From Gymnopus androsaceus JB14 (Eukaryota > Basidiomycota > Agaricomycetes > Agaricales > Omphalotaceae): a DNA stretch of 64,000 nucleotides. The position numbers and the translations under genes were made by a program. The DNA lies in assembly GCA_009733575.1 (NCBI GenBank), contig ML769524.1, positions 62,001-126,000 on the forward strand, in the 5' to 3' direction. Shown in pieces: positions 47,766 to 58,613 of this stretch (positions are counted from its first letter, which is position 1; the number at the start of each line of letters is the position of its first letter). The notes below the pieces were generated by a model. It was not told where the DNA came from. It searched no databases and was given only the letters and a program-made list of their open reading frames with translations.

Positions 47766-48505
47766 GGGGAACTTGAATTGCAACCTTGTGGGATACTGCT
47801 TGTCACTTATTACTACATAATATTAACTGCTGTGGTGTGCCTATTGTTGAGGTTATATAAAAATAATGAATATAAAATTTCTATTATCAATGCATGGTTA
47901 CACGACATGGAAACTTGATTGAATAGCTCTTTGGAGGTCTTTAGAGGTTTATATTAGTCTCTGGAATAGGTAACCTTGCTCCAGCTGCTCCAGAAGTTCA
48001 AGCTACAGGCACTCTGGAGATCTCTGGAGACCATCCAGGTTTTGCTGATGTGGGCTAATTGTGCTGGTGTATGATTGGCGGTTTCCATTTGGGACCTCTC
48101 TCAGATGCAATGTCCTGAGATTGCACTGTGTAATTTATCTATCTATCCACTACCAAGCCCACAGTACCAAGGCCCATTTGCTTCCAATTGCTAATGAGGC
48201 CCTTGCATTACTTGGTATTGCTATTTTAGATAGGCAGTAATTGGACAGTAAGCAAACAGTGGTGTGCCTGGAAGCCCATCCGAGCCCATCCGAGCAGTGA
48301 TGGGAACGTTTCCATGGCTGTGAATCGAATGAGATTACGGAATATTTATTTCTGAAAAAAAAGTTGGCGCATGCCAAGGTTTTTGGAAAATGCTGTAACA
48401 TGTTTGAGAGTACTAAAGAAGAATAGACTTGAGTCAGTCACAGTAGTGGATGCAGCAATATTTGATGAAGAGTTGATCAAAGTGCCACAAACATAGCGAC
48501 TGGTT

Positions 48506-49813
48506 TTTAATCTGGCACTTTTGGCATGGTCGGCTTTTTTCACATGCCGACTTGTTGACTTCAATAAATTTTCTGAGCATTGATTTTTCAAACCCATGCT
48601 TTCAGAATTCTGAATAGACAGTGTTTTGCAGACTCTTTTCTCTGAAGAATAACTATTAATTTTTATCTGAGTATCTTGAGAAATGAGTTTGCTAGATGCT
48701 AATTACTTCTGTAAGACTGGGGTCAATGGTCTTGGGGAAAGGTACTGAAAGTAGCTTTGTGGCCTTTAGTATGAAAGGCGGGCGAGATCCACAATTGAAT
48801 ATGTGTGCAGGTGGACTAGTCGAAAGACTAGTAGTTAGAAGCAGGTGGATTGGGAATGCCAAAGCTCCTGAATGTGAGTTCTGAGTCTAGTTGTATGAGC
48901 TGACATTGAGTAGTCGATGGTGGCGAGTCTGGTTGTTGTATGAGCTTGCTGGTAGTCAAGTCGACGTGTGAGTCAAAAAGTGGAAGCCAGAACAAGCATA
49001 TATTGAGAAAATTGATGAATTGACAAGAGTATAAGAAAATAGAGAGAAAACAAGAGATATGGGAGTAAACAAGTTAATATCAAGACAAAGGATCCCTGAA
49101 GGGGAACTATGGGTTATATACATGCAGGATGCTGAGTTGGTGAGTAGTAAGTATGTACAGAAGTGGATGGGGCTGTCACGTGGCTTAGTGGGTGGTTATC
49201 AGATCGATAGGTTGAGCCATGGGTATGATCGGGCGGTTTTGGGAGGTGACAATGATGAAATCAATGGTACTGGGCATGAAAACTTCGAACCAATTGTATC
49301 TCACATCAGCAAAACCTGTATGACATGGGCAGTGCTTGAGCAAACTGTCCAGAGTTCCCAGCACTCCAGCATCCCAGCACTCAGATGGTCAGCCAATGCA
49401 GGAGGGGGCTCCCAGAAGCTCCCAGAGGCTGCAAAATTACCTTATTTGGAAATAATGTATGATTTTATATTTCTGACAGCACTGGCAAGCGCTGGCCAAT
49501 GCTGGGAGTTTTAAGTATTGCTGTGGGAATTAAAATGCAAAATACAGGTTTTGCTGATGCCACCAGATGATGCAGCACTTGAGCGGGGCACTTAGTGCTT
49601 CTAAGCGCCCACACGAATGATATGTAAATTCAATTTTGAGCAATGGCTTCAAATAATTAAACTTAATAAATGCATACCTTTGAATGACCATGCAATTCTG
49701 CACAAGGCTGTCTCTTCAGTTTTTTGAGATGGAGAGTTTGAATAATTTGTGTTCAGAATCTTGTCCAAGTCAAGAAGTCGGCATTCGACCAGTGCCAAAA
49801 GTGCCAGATTAAA
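48506..49813. mobile_element. possible 1.3-kb terminal-inverted-repeat element
   Basis: About 60 bp at 48506-48568 (TTTTAATCTGGCACTTTTGG then ATGCCGACTTGTTGACTT) recurs inverted at about 49757-49813. Between them are no recognisable transposase but several short open frames, and the smaller element at 49304-49559. Probably a decayed non-autonomous DNA element. Confidence 0.4.
49304..49559. mobile_element. 256-bp element of the ATCAGCAAAACCTG-end family
   Basis: Runs from CATCAGCAAAACCTGT to ACAGGTTTTGCTGATG. Inside the ends, words based on CAGCACTCC and CCCAGAAGCTCC and their complements repeat. Unlike the copies at 6.4 and 46-48 kb it lacks CTCCAGAG words, so only the ends are shared. No gene. 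Confidence 0.65.
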
Positions 49814-50139
49814 CACAGGAAGCAACTTATGGTAAGTTCACCGGGGTTACTGTGAACTTACTATAAAGACCAGTCGGCTGTTCCAGCCCGAACTTCGATA
49901 TATATATCGTCTTTCATCGAGCGTCACCGGGCCGACATAGCCGGCTGGTTCCAGTCAGATTTTTGGCCCGTCAACTTAACGTCTAGCTATCGGCGTCAAG
50001 TTGCAACTTGCTCGACGTTCTTTAGACTTTCATCAGGCCCAGCATTAAAACCGTTTCGAGCATGTACCTCGAGATATTGAGACGAGACGGTAAGGGCATG
50101 CGGTGTTGGAGAAGAAAAGAGATAAAGGATAACATTGAT
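49814..50139. other. intergenic stretch
   Basis: No open frame of interest. Sequence downstream of the F-box remnant on the minus strand. Confidence 0.4.
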
Positions 50140-50584
50140 CTCCACAGCGGGCTATGAGACAGGTTTCGATCACTGGATGGTTTTGAATGTCCCCAGTTTT
50201 TTCGACGTGAGCTCGTTCATGTCACATGCAAAGTCAAAAATGCGAAGGACTCTTTCATTAAGAAGTTTTCTCATTGGGGACCTAAGGAAGTACAGGCAAG
50301 TCTTGTGTTCCTCCAAACGAACCATGATTCTGAAGAAAGATGACACGAGACTGGAGACGATAAATCTCGGATTCACAGTCTTCGATCTCTTTGTTGACCT
50401 CTTCGATGTCTATGTCAACCTCTTCGATGTCTCTGTCGACCTCTGCCAATGCGCCGAGTATTTCAGACTCGGGATGAGCCACAGGACCGTGTTCGGAGCG
50501 AAGTCTTCGATGTACCTCCTGAAAGTCAAGGCTAGATTGGAGATGTTGCAAACTCCGTGCTCGAGTTGAACTCGTGTTTGCCAT
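50140..50584 (-). pseudogene. N-terminal fragment of a mushroom-type F-box protein
   Basis: Starts at 50584 (MANTSSTRARSLQHLQ). A coiled coil follows (EILGALAEVDRDIEEVDIDI, then EVNKEIEDCESEIYRLQ), the usual lead into the F-box in agaricomycete F-box proteins. After a frame change near 50310 the F-box itself reads RSPMRKLLNERVLRIFDFAC, where an intact protein would read like LSPIRKLPNEVLLRIF. A stop follows soon after and no leucine-rich C-terminal part is present. A truncated pseudogene, or an N-terminal exon of a gene whose rest I cannot find. Confidence 0.6.
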
Positions 50585-51286
50585 AGTAAGTTAGTATCTT
50601 GGGAATTAAGTAGAGGAGCAGTTATTGCTGCGCAATTTACAGAAAGCCTGTGTGCAGACAGACTCCAACTACAGAGCTGAATAATTGTCGGCGCGATGAA
50701 TTCGGGAAGCAGCGTGTTATCTGATGAGGAAAATACCGGCATTGCTATGGCAGTAGAAAATTGAAATGCCGAAATTGAGCGCCGCACCAGTGCATTTGAT
50801 GACGGCATCCTCCTCGCATCATTGCTCCTCTTAGCGTCTTTCTGCCTCTTGGAGGCGTCTACCGTGCTTATTATCTCCGATGAAAATAGCAAGGATTGAG
50901 GTAACTTCGATGAGGGAAGTGGTAGACTCGCGGGGCCAGTTCCGTTCGGTCGCCACCTATTTCAAATAAATTTGAAATGCGCTGCTTCCGTAGGTCAGCA
51001 AGTATTTGTCATTTTGCAAATTCGGAGAACGGCGGGTTCACGAGCCTATGGAAGTGGCTATATAAGACTCGTATGACATGGATCTTTTTGGATCATGCAA
51101 TTAGGATGGAAGGATGGATGGAAGGAAGTATTTATCTCTCGCTCGGCAATGTAGTGCTTTTCCTTATATAAAGTTGGACGAGCCGTTTCAGCTCCCCAGG
51201 TTCTCTGCAGGTCAGAAGAATTGAGCCTTCGCTGGTCGAAACGCACAATACTCTACAGTACTTATATCAACCACTTTCCTTTACCA
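50585..51286. other. intergenic stretch
   Basis: A minus-strand open frame at 50410-50892 overlaps the F-box remnant and shows no known family. The last 100 bp probably carry the promoter of the secreted-protein gene (TATATAAAG near 51168). Confidence 0.4.
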
Positions 51287-51981
51287 ATGCCTTTCTTCAA
51301 ACGTCCGCGTCACTTCCTGCTCTTCCTTGTTAGCACGCTATGTCTTTTTGCCGTCTTGGAAGTCTATGCCTCTCCGCTTGGTGCTCTCGATGAGGGTAGC
51401 TCCGTGATGAGGCGAGCCCCAGTTAAAGAAGAGGATCAAGTGAGTTCGGATCATGCATGCGACTTGCACATACTGAATTTCTACCATAATTAACAGGAGT
51501 ATTTTCCTAGTGCTTCCGCTAAAAAAGCGGAAAAACAGTCACAGAAAGAACCCAGTACATTGTTTGGTAGCGTTGATTCATTCGAGGTCTCACAGCTTCA
51601 CTAAATTTTAATTTTGTAGCCGATATTTTAACAGGTCTCCTCAAAATCAGCACCGCTAAACCTACTCAGACTCCTATTGGCCCCACAGGTCAAACCGTAG
51701 ATTTCCCCGTATTTGAAATTACTGCGGTTGAAGAGTCAGGACATTTGGCAGAGTACCATGGCAAACACAACGATATCCAACTTATACTCGTTGATCCACC
51801 GCTGAGACCAGGGCAGAAAAAAGAAGACTGGGAGAAGAAAGGATTAGCGGAAATCAAGAGGTCGCAACAGGCAGGGTTATTCGTAGCCGCTGGGATGTTT
51901 ACTGCAAATTCAGCGGGTCAACATCCGAGCCATTACTTTCCGAGAGGCCTTCACATGGTGATCGTGGAAAAGAAAAAGTAG
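51287..51981 (+). CDS. small secreted protein of unknown function
   Basis: ATG at 51287 starts a signal peptide (RPRHFLLFLVSTLCLFAVL, cleavage likely after YAS). Three exons join in phase: MRRAPVKEEDQ to EYFPSASAKKAEK, then STLF to ADILTGLLKISTAK, continuing TVDFPVFEITAVEESGHLAE and WEKKGLAEIKRSQQAGLFVA to the stop at 51979-51981. About 195 residues with no cysteine-rich pattern and no domain I know. The C-terminal half (FVAAGMFTANSAGQHPSHYF) is well ordered in composition. A paralogous first exon lies stranded at 46766-46877, so this was once a small family. Confidence 0.65.
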
Positions 51982-53056
51982 TAGCCTAGGAGGTTGACAC
52001 CTATAGCTGTAGCTAATATGGAGTACTACAGTGCCATTCCACCTCACCACTTTCCACCCTCTCTCGGACTCTGATCTGATCGGGCTACTCCGTTTCACTG
52101 TAGATGACTCCAAGTTGCCGCTTGCCGATCCCACTTCCACTGCATGCCTTCCCCATCACAAGTTCGGTTGCAGTCTGCACGGAAGCTGCAGATCATCGAA
52201 CTGACATTCCAGCTGTTTACGAAATTGTAGCATAGTTTTGGCGAAACTCTCCTTACTGTTTTTATTTACAACCAAACAAGACGACGTCATGCCGCAGCCT
52301 ACTGTGAGCCCCAACGCCTCTGCTCAATGCTCCACGTCGCGGTCACCTGCGTATATTTACAGCCAAGTCCAGAGAATTGAGCTTCCTCGGCCTACCACCA
52401 GTTAGGTCTTTTGTGACTTTCCCGGTCTCTAGCACATTCGCCTTCACCCTGCTGACTGTCGATTGGGAAACGTGAAATTTCGAGCTGTAGTTTGGACTTG
52501 GTTTTCAGTCAACGAAAGAGTGTAGATTTTTTCTTTTGCAGTTGGATGGATGTAGCGAAAATTGCGGTGGCGTGTTTGGTTGTAAATAAAATTAGTAAGG
52601 AGAGTTTCGCCAAAACTATGCTACAATTTCGTAAACAGCTGTCAGTGGCGAAAATAATTTCAAGTGGCATCGAGATGGTTTCCTGAAGGGCTTGGGTATA
52701 GGCTCCATCCTCCAAAGTCAACCAGAGTCGGGACGGCGTGTTTGCGTTCGGTTGTCATGCGTTTTAGGAATCGCGAAGTGGATGAAGAGATATACAAGCC
52801 TTTGAAGTATTTGGATAAGGCTGGTATGAGGGTCGTTGTGAGTAAACGGGTTGGTTTTGATGTAGCATGAGGTAGTAGTAATTTATTGGGCCATCGAAAA
52901 TTGTGTATAAAATGACCTGTTCTGAGTTAGCCTGGCTGATTTTTCTTAGTCCATAATATGATACAAGAATTGTGTTTCGGGAGAGATCATTTATGGTATG
53001 AAGGAGTATTCCAATAAGATTTTTAGAGTTAAAGATTAGAAAGTTGTATTCAGCTA
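51982..53056. other. gene-free stretch with an inverted repeat
   Basis: Apart from the inverted-repeat pair listed separately (52206-52650) only short frames without recognisable family are present. The last part is 3' flank of the NOT4 gene. Confidence 0.45.
52206..52650. repeat. inverted repeat with roughly 75-bp arms (MITE-like)
   Basis: Left arm about 52206-52283 (CAGCTGTTTACGAAATTGTA then GCATAGTTTTGGCGAAACTC) is repeated inverted at about 52572-52650 with few mismatches. The 290 bp between have no gene. The arms start at CAGCTGTTTACG; no target-site duplication is clear. Confidence 0.6.
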
Positions 53057-56000
53057 CTATAAGTCGTCTTCATAGGGCATCACATTCTGCATTTTCTCCA
53101 TCATCTCCCGAAGTTCCGTCTCAGCAAACACAGCAGCTTCTTTCGCGACCACAAGCTTCTTCTCCAACTCGTCGGCAGTCATGCTTCGTGGACCGTTATC
53201 ATCCTCCACAATACCAATATTTTCAAAGCGCCGCACAGTGTTACCGAGCCTAGGCATAAAACCGTGACGGTCCCAACCACTGTCATTGAAGGCAAGAACA
53301 GCTCGGACCGCAGCATTGTTGATATCTCGATGCAATTCCTCCAATTTCGACAACTGTACCTCCATCCAGCGAGCGCGACGCTCAAGTGCCAACGTTAACG
53401 CGGCTACCTCGTCCTCACGGCCATGACCACCATCCTCACCAGCAACAGCGGCGGCAGTACTTTCGTCAAGGAAATCATCTCCTTTGAGCATGTCACGGAG
53501 TACGCCATCGAAAGAGGAGCTGTCGTCCCAAGTTGTGCGAGGAAGAAGACGAAGGAGGTCGGAAATAGTCTGCGTAAGGGTTTCCAATAGTTGCTGGAAT
53601 GAAGAGACAGCATTATCGATGGAGCCGGAAGGTACATTGTTAGCGAAAGACCCTCCTCCAACTGAGAGAGCTGATAAAGCATGTACAAGGGGCCCATACT
53701 CCAAAGGCATTTTGGCGGCGGGGTTAATTTTGTGAAGGTCGAAGAAAGGATGTTTAAGGAGATCCATCGAAGGATTCATGATATGGATATCCTCCAAAAG
53801 CTCCTCCAGGGATGTTGGGATATGGCGTTCGAGTGACTGAGATCGCGAATTGTTTGAGCTGTTAGTACTGTTGGTCCCTTTCGTAGCGGAAGCATGAAGA
53901 GTATCGGATGCTGCGGAGGGATTGGCAAAGTTTTCAGCAGCGCCATGGTCATCCTCTTTCGATACCCGAATTGGTTTTGCGACTGGCTTGTTCTTCTTCG
54001 GCTTTTTCGAGAGAAGTGGCACCTGGGTGATGGCTTCGAGGGGAGCTATAGGCGTCTGCTTTACGCTGGCTGCTTTCGCGTCGGAGCGCTTTTGAACTTC
54101 AGCGGCTTTAGCAGCAGCAACAGCTTTCTTAGTAGCCTTTTCTTTCTCCGCCTCCGCTGCTTTCTCCCGCTCAGCCTGAGCCACGCGCTCCCGTTCAGCC
54201 CGTATCAAACGTTCCTTCTCCCTTTCCAGCCTGGCCTTCTCCTTCTCTAATTTCTCTTGCTCGGCCTTGGCCTGTTCTAATTCGGCCTTCAAAGCCGCAG
54301 CCCTTTCCTTCTCTAGAGCTCTCTCCGCCGCTATCCGAGCTTTCTCAGCTGCTTTAGCCGCAGCTTTCTCTTGAGCTATTTTCTGACGCTCGGCAGCCTT
54401 TGCAGCAGCAGCAGCCTTCTTGGCAGCCTTACGCTCTGCCTTCTCTTGAATCTTGAGATCCTCGGTAGGCGCGGTCGTGGAAGGAGAGGAAGTATCTTGG
54501 AAAGTAGGATCGGATGATGGTAGAGCAGGGAAATCAGAGGGAGAGGAAAGGGAAGGTCCTTCCGCTACCGGCTCAGCCCGGAGTTCTGCGACAACAGTAA
54601 AGAATACGAGGGTAAAAAGGAATAATTATCAGCGTCAGACTAGACGTGAATATCATGATTTGAGAAGAGGAAGGGAGGCTCGAGTGCTTCAATGCGGGGT
54701 TACGTTCGACCATATAAGAATACTTTGGGATCCAAAGGCGAAATGAGTCCATGTACAGAACAGAGAGGATGAGAGGCCGAATGCATTTTTAATGCCGGGA
54801 ATAGATCTTCCGCACTGAAAGCACGGCAGCTTGGTACACGGGCATCCCTCCCCTCAGAAGATAAAGAAAGTGACTCACCATGAGCATTTCCATGTCCATC
54901 ATTCATAGCAGATGCAATATTATGATTTTGAAGGCCAGGAGGAAAGTTCAACCCAGGCGGAGGTCCGTACGTCATATCAACAGGATGCATGTAGTTAGTC
55001 TCTGGAGGCGGCGCGAATCTCGCAGCAGACATGATCGCAGGGTCAGAAAATTGAGGCCCAGTTTTGTACAATCCTTGAGAGTCTTGAAAAAATAGTCAAC
55101 TCGAGGAAAGATCACCGAAAAATGAATTTCTTACCGTGTCGCATCATATTGGGTCGTTCTTGGCTGTTTTGGATAAAATCTCGAAGTTGAGCTTCGCTTA
55201 GGCCGCTGTTAGAGTCAAAGGGCTGGAAGCGAGATTGCGGCGGTGCAAACATTGACTGAGCCTGCGCCTGCGCCATCATAGGAGAAGGCATAGCAGAAGC
55301 AGTCTGAGGATATCCAAACTCGGGTCGACTGTGCAAGGACCATTGAGAGACTGCTGGCGAATGACGATGCTCATTATGTCCGAACATGCTGGGATTTGTC
55401 TCGTTATTACTGGAACTGCTAAGTGTGGAGGATATCTGTAGAGGCGATGAAGCAGTGGTAGTCGTTCGAGGACCATGGCGTGCAAATCCAAACCGAGAAA
55501 CTCGAGGAACGGTATCATCGTCAATAAGACTGGGTTTGGCGGAGGTGGCAGATGACGAATCATCAGCACCATCAGAGAAAGGATTGAAAGAACCCATGTA
55601 ATTCGATCTGCCGGACGGTTGGCTCTCGATTGGTGTCATAGTGCGATGGACTGAGACTGGATCAAATATGGCATGGGAAGGGCTGTGAGGGTACGGAATC
55701 CCCGGAGGCGTTACGAATGCAGATGATGAAGTAGGAGCTGCGGAGCGCAATGCAGGGAAAGCATCCATGAAGGAGGAACCGAGGAAGGGAGTCTGCGTCT
55801 CTGGCTCCAGATCTGCCAAGGGTTCATCATTGTCGGCGTCATTTCCAGCTAGGTTCAGATCCAGATTGAAAGAGAAACCGCCGAAACCACCGTCAGTCTG
55901 GCTAAGGTTTTCCAACGTGCGATCGAAATCTGGGAACGGACTTTGAACCACCGCAGTGGGAAGGATGGATTCTCGTCGGGCTGTAACATCGTCGAGTAAT

Positions 56001-57774
56001 GCGCGCGCCGCATTCGACATTTGGTAGGTTGTTTGCTGAGCGAGAATGGGTGTTTGGGGTGAAGCAGTAGCGACACGAGGGGGTTGATTCAGGCTTGCTA
56101 AGCCGGGAGGAGCGGATAATCCTGGAGGTGCAGACAATCCCGGCGGGATAGCCGGCAGTCCAGGAGGTGCAGAAGGGTTGGATGATTGCACAGAATCCGT
56201 TGATCGAGGACGCATTTCTGGAGACACAGGTGCGTTTCCCTGCGACCCAGTTTCTGAATCGTCGGCCACTGAAGGCGTTGGAGATGCCGATGCCACCTGC
56301 GCGGTCGGTTCCTTCTTTTTTAGAGTAATAGGCGAAGGGGGCTTGGGAGGAAGAGAAGGGTGAGGCAACGGGAGGGTAGAAGCCGGTGTACTGGGGCGAG
56401 ATGACACCTCTTGTGATGCAGATTTCATTGTGGCCTTTGCACGAGTGGAAGACCGTGGCTCAACTTGGGTTCGCTGCTGTCGAGTTGTTGCACTGCCGCG
56501 CTTTCGTTGTGTCGAAGAGACGCTCGCCATAGGTACAGCGGTTTGAACATTCGTCCTAGAACCCCAAGCAGCAGAGCGCGGTAAACCTAAAGAGGGAATC
56601 AGATTTTTGAGAGGGGGGATATAAAAAGAGCGCACCTTCACCGTCATCACCTCTTTTATTGGCAATAACATTCCTGGCTCGCGTTTCCGTGGTTTTCATC
56701 GTGTGTTTTCTAATCACTAGTCAGACTGATGATCAAAGAAAAGGAACCGAGAGACATACAGTGTCGTTAGATCTTCCTTGGTGAAGCAGTCTTTTTCGTC
56801 ACCCCATTCATGAAGGTTCATGCAGTTGTGGTCGCTACAGGTGACACTGCGAAGGAACGACATGCAATACTTGGTGGTACCATAACTTGCCCGCATAACC
56901 TCTCGACCGCCTCCAGGAGATGGACTGCCATCGACAGCAGCTATAGCGCGCGCTGCATCTTCACGTCGATGGAACGTAATGTACACACCCACAACCGGAG
57001 TGCCACCTCCAGACTGGTTCCTCTTGACCAAAATGATCTTGTTAATCTTGCCATACTGTCCAAAGTATTCGCTTGATCGTAAAGTAGGGATGAGCTGAGA
57101 TGCAGGTGAGGTTGTATCAATTGCATTGAAGATGGACGACTCGCACCTCTTCTTTGGCAAACCTGGGTCCAATTCCTACGACATAGACAACGTTTCGCTG
57201 AACAACGCGCACGTTGGCCAAGTTACGACGACCGAGCGCGTCCAATTCTTTGCGCTCGCGCTCTCTCTGCTTTTTCTGCTGTGTAAGACGCTTATGACTA
57301 AGAGCAGACTATGAGTTTGAGTCATGAAAAATTTGGTTACACATACTCTTGAGTGGCAATTGCCTTGAACTCCACAGCTTCGTCAGTATACACCCTTCTG
57401 CAAGCTGGACAGCGCTTATTGAGATTCTCCTTGATATGGTGCCAGCAGAAACGACAGATCTAAACATCCCAAGGTTTGCGAGTTTTTTAGATCAACATAT
57501 CAAGCAAGAAATACCTGGTAACCACAGACACATGGCTTGAAATTAAGGTCGGATATATCCATTTCTTCGAGACAGAGAGGGCATTCAGCATCTTCCTGTA
57601 GGATAGATGAGATGAGTGACAATAAGAAAGACTGAAAATGCTTCGTACAGCTTCATCGTCGCTCCAATACGCGTCTTGAACTCCTGCCAATACGTGCGAT
57701 TTCGATTGAGGCACTGAAAAGCCAGCGTGAACCACTGGAGCTGGTAGAGCATGATGCATTCTGCTGGTCGCCAT
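53057..57774 (-). CDS. NOT4: NOT4 / CNOT4, RING E3 ligase of the CCR4-NOT complex
   Basis: Ubiquitin ligase subunit of CCR4-NOT, acting in mRNA decay and co-translational quality control. ATG at 57774. The N-terminus leads into the C4C4 RING: AECPLCLEEMDISDLNFKP, CVCGYQ and ICRFCWHHIKENLNKRCPAC, followed by RRVYTDEAVEFKAI. The basic linker KRLTQQKKQKERERKELD precedes VRVVQRNVVYVVGIGPRFA and an RRM (EYFGQYGKINKIILVKR, GVYITFHRREDAARAI). A CCCH finger follows (YCMSFLRSVTCSDHNCMNLH). The rest is a long disordered Pro/Ser-rich region with PPGLSAPPGLSAPPGL repeats, then a very long Ala/Glu/Lys coiled coil and a folded C-terminal part ending MPYEDDL at 53057. The long coiled-coil tail is a fungal/basidiomycete elaboration by my reading. 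No lesion found. Confidence 0.88.
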
Positions 57775-58440
57775 TAATTATTTTCGGATGAAAAAATCTG
57801 AGCAAAAATCTGTAACAGATTGTGTAGTGAAAGAAAGAGAAAGACAAGTACAATGAGGCGAAGTCTTGTTTGTACGTACTTGTCATCCTCGGTCAGCGGC
57901 GCTTCGGCGCCGGCGGATTTTTTCTTTGCCCGTAAGCAGTCTCGCATATATTCGTGCTTGCAAGTTACGCATGATCTGGTCTAGTAGCATTCCTTAGGAT
58001 GAATGGATCGATAATCGTAATCGTTACTAAAGGCTAGCTTCTCTGAGAATGACATACTCCGACTCGTCATTTCGAGCTCCCAGAAAAGCTGTGATTCGAT
58101 ACTTGTAGCTCCGTCAACAGATGGTTCCCAACTGGAGGGAGCGGTAGTGATACAACAATCATACTTACTGCCACTCAGTCATAGGCTCAGAACAGCCTGG
58201 TGGTTCCCGTCGAGGCTACAAATATATTAGTTCCGAAGATTCTCTCCTCACTCCAGTCTCCAGGATAGCGATCAAGGTCCGTTGCGAAAAGCCAGTATTG
58301 GATCTTGAGTGCGTAACGCGTGTTCCGGTTATCTCATAAGTAGGCCAAGGAGGACCGGCATTGAATTGGTTCCAGCGGGAATGGTACTTCATAGAACCAG
58401 ACATATGGTTCCAAAGCCATCTCTCCTTGGCGAAACGTCG
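57775..58440 (-). CDS. hypothetical conserved-looking protein upstream of NOT4
   Basis: Minus-strand exons that look protein-coding but match no family I can name. Exon one (within 58404-58240) reads YHSRWNQFNAGPPWPTYEI and TGTRVTHSRSNTGFSQRT; a short intron joins LIAILETG to PRREPPGCSEPMTEWQ. Further blocks are LFWELEMTSRSMSFSEKLAF and SCVTCKHEYMRDCLRAKK (a CxxC pair), then SAGAEAPLTEDDK. One join (near 58085) is out of phase by a base. If the last exon is IFAQIFSSENN its stop TAA overlaps the ATG of NOT4 as TAATG. Exact start unknown. Confidence 0.45.
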
Positions 58441-58613
58441 AAAAGGCTTGATAAAAGAGGAAAATCATTAACATATACACCTAGTTTACAATGCATTCAC
58501 AGTTGAGTCTAGCCTGAGCACCTAGACATCCTTTGGCGTGTTAATCACGAACCCGAAGCCGACCTAAGCAGCCAGGGAACGGTGAGATTCCAAAAGACAA
58601 CAAAAACCTTGAC

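Larger units (their letters stand above)
46070..48050. mobile_element. about 2-kb palindromic composite element, ATCAGCAAAACCTG-end family
   Basis: The outer ends are ATGAGCAAAACCTG at 46070 and CAGGTTTTGCTGAT ending at 48050. Inner copies of the same end face inward: CAGGTTTTGCTGAT ending at 46665 and ATCAGCAAAACCTG from 46911. Arm 46070-46665 matches the inverse of 46911-48050 along its length, except that the right arm carries about 500 extra bp (around 47230-47765). Subterminal zones are full of CTCCAGAG words. The unique loop 46666-46910 contains a signal-peptide-like exon. Two opposed elements, or one element with a captured loop, both fit. Confidence 0.75.

Noticed and set aside
50410..50892. 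160-codon minus-strand frame overlapping the F-box remnant
   Set aside because: The coiled-coil/F-box reading in the other frame matches a known family, whereas this frame shows none.
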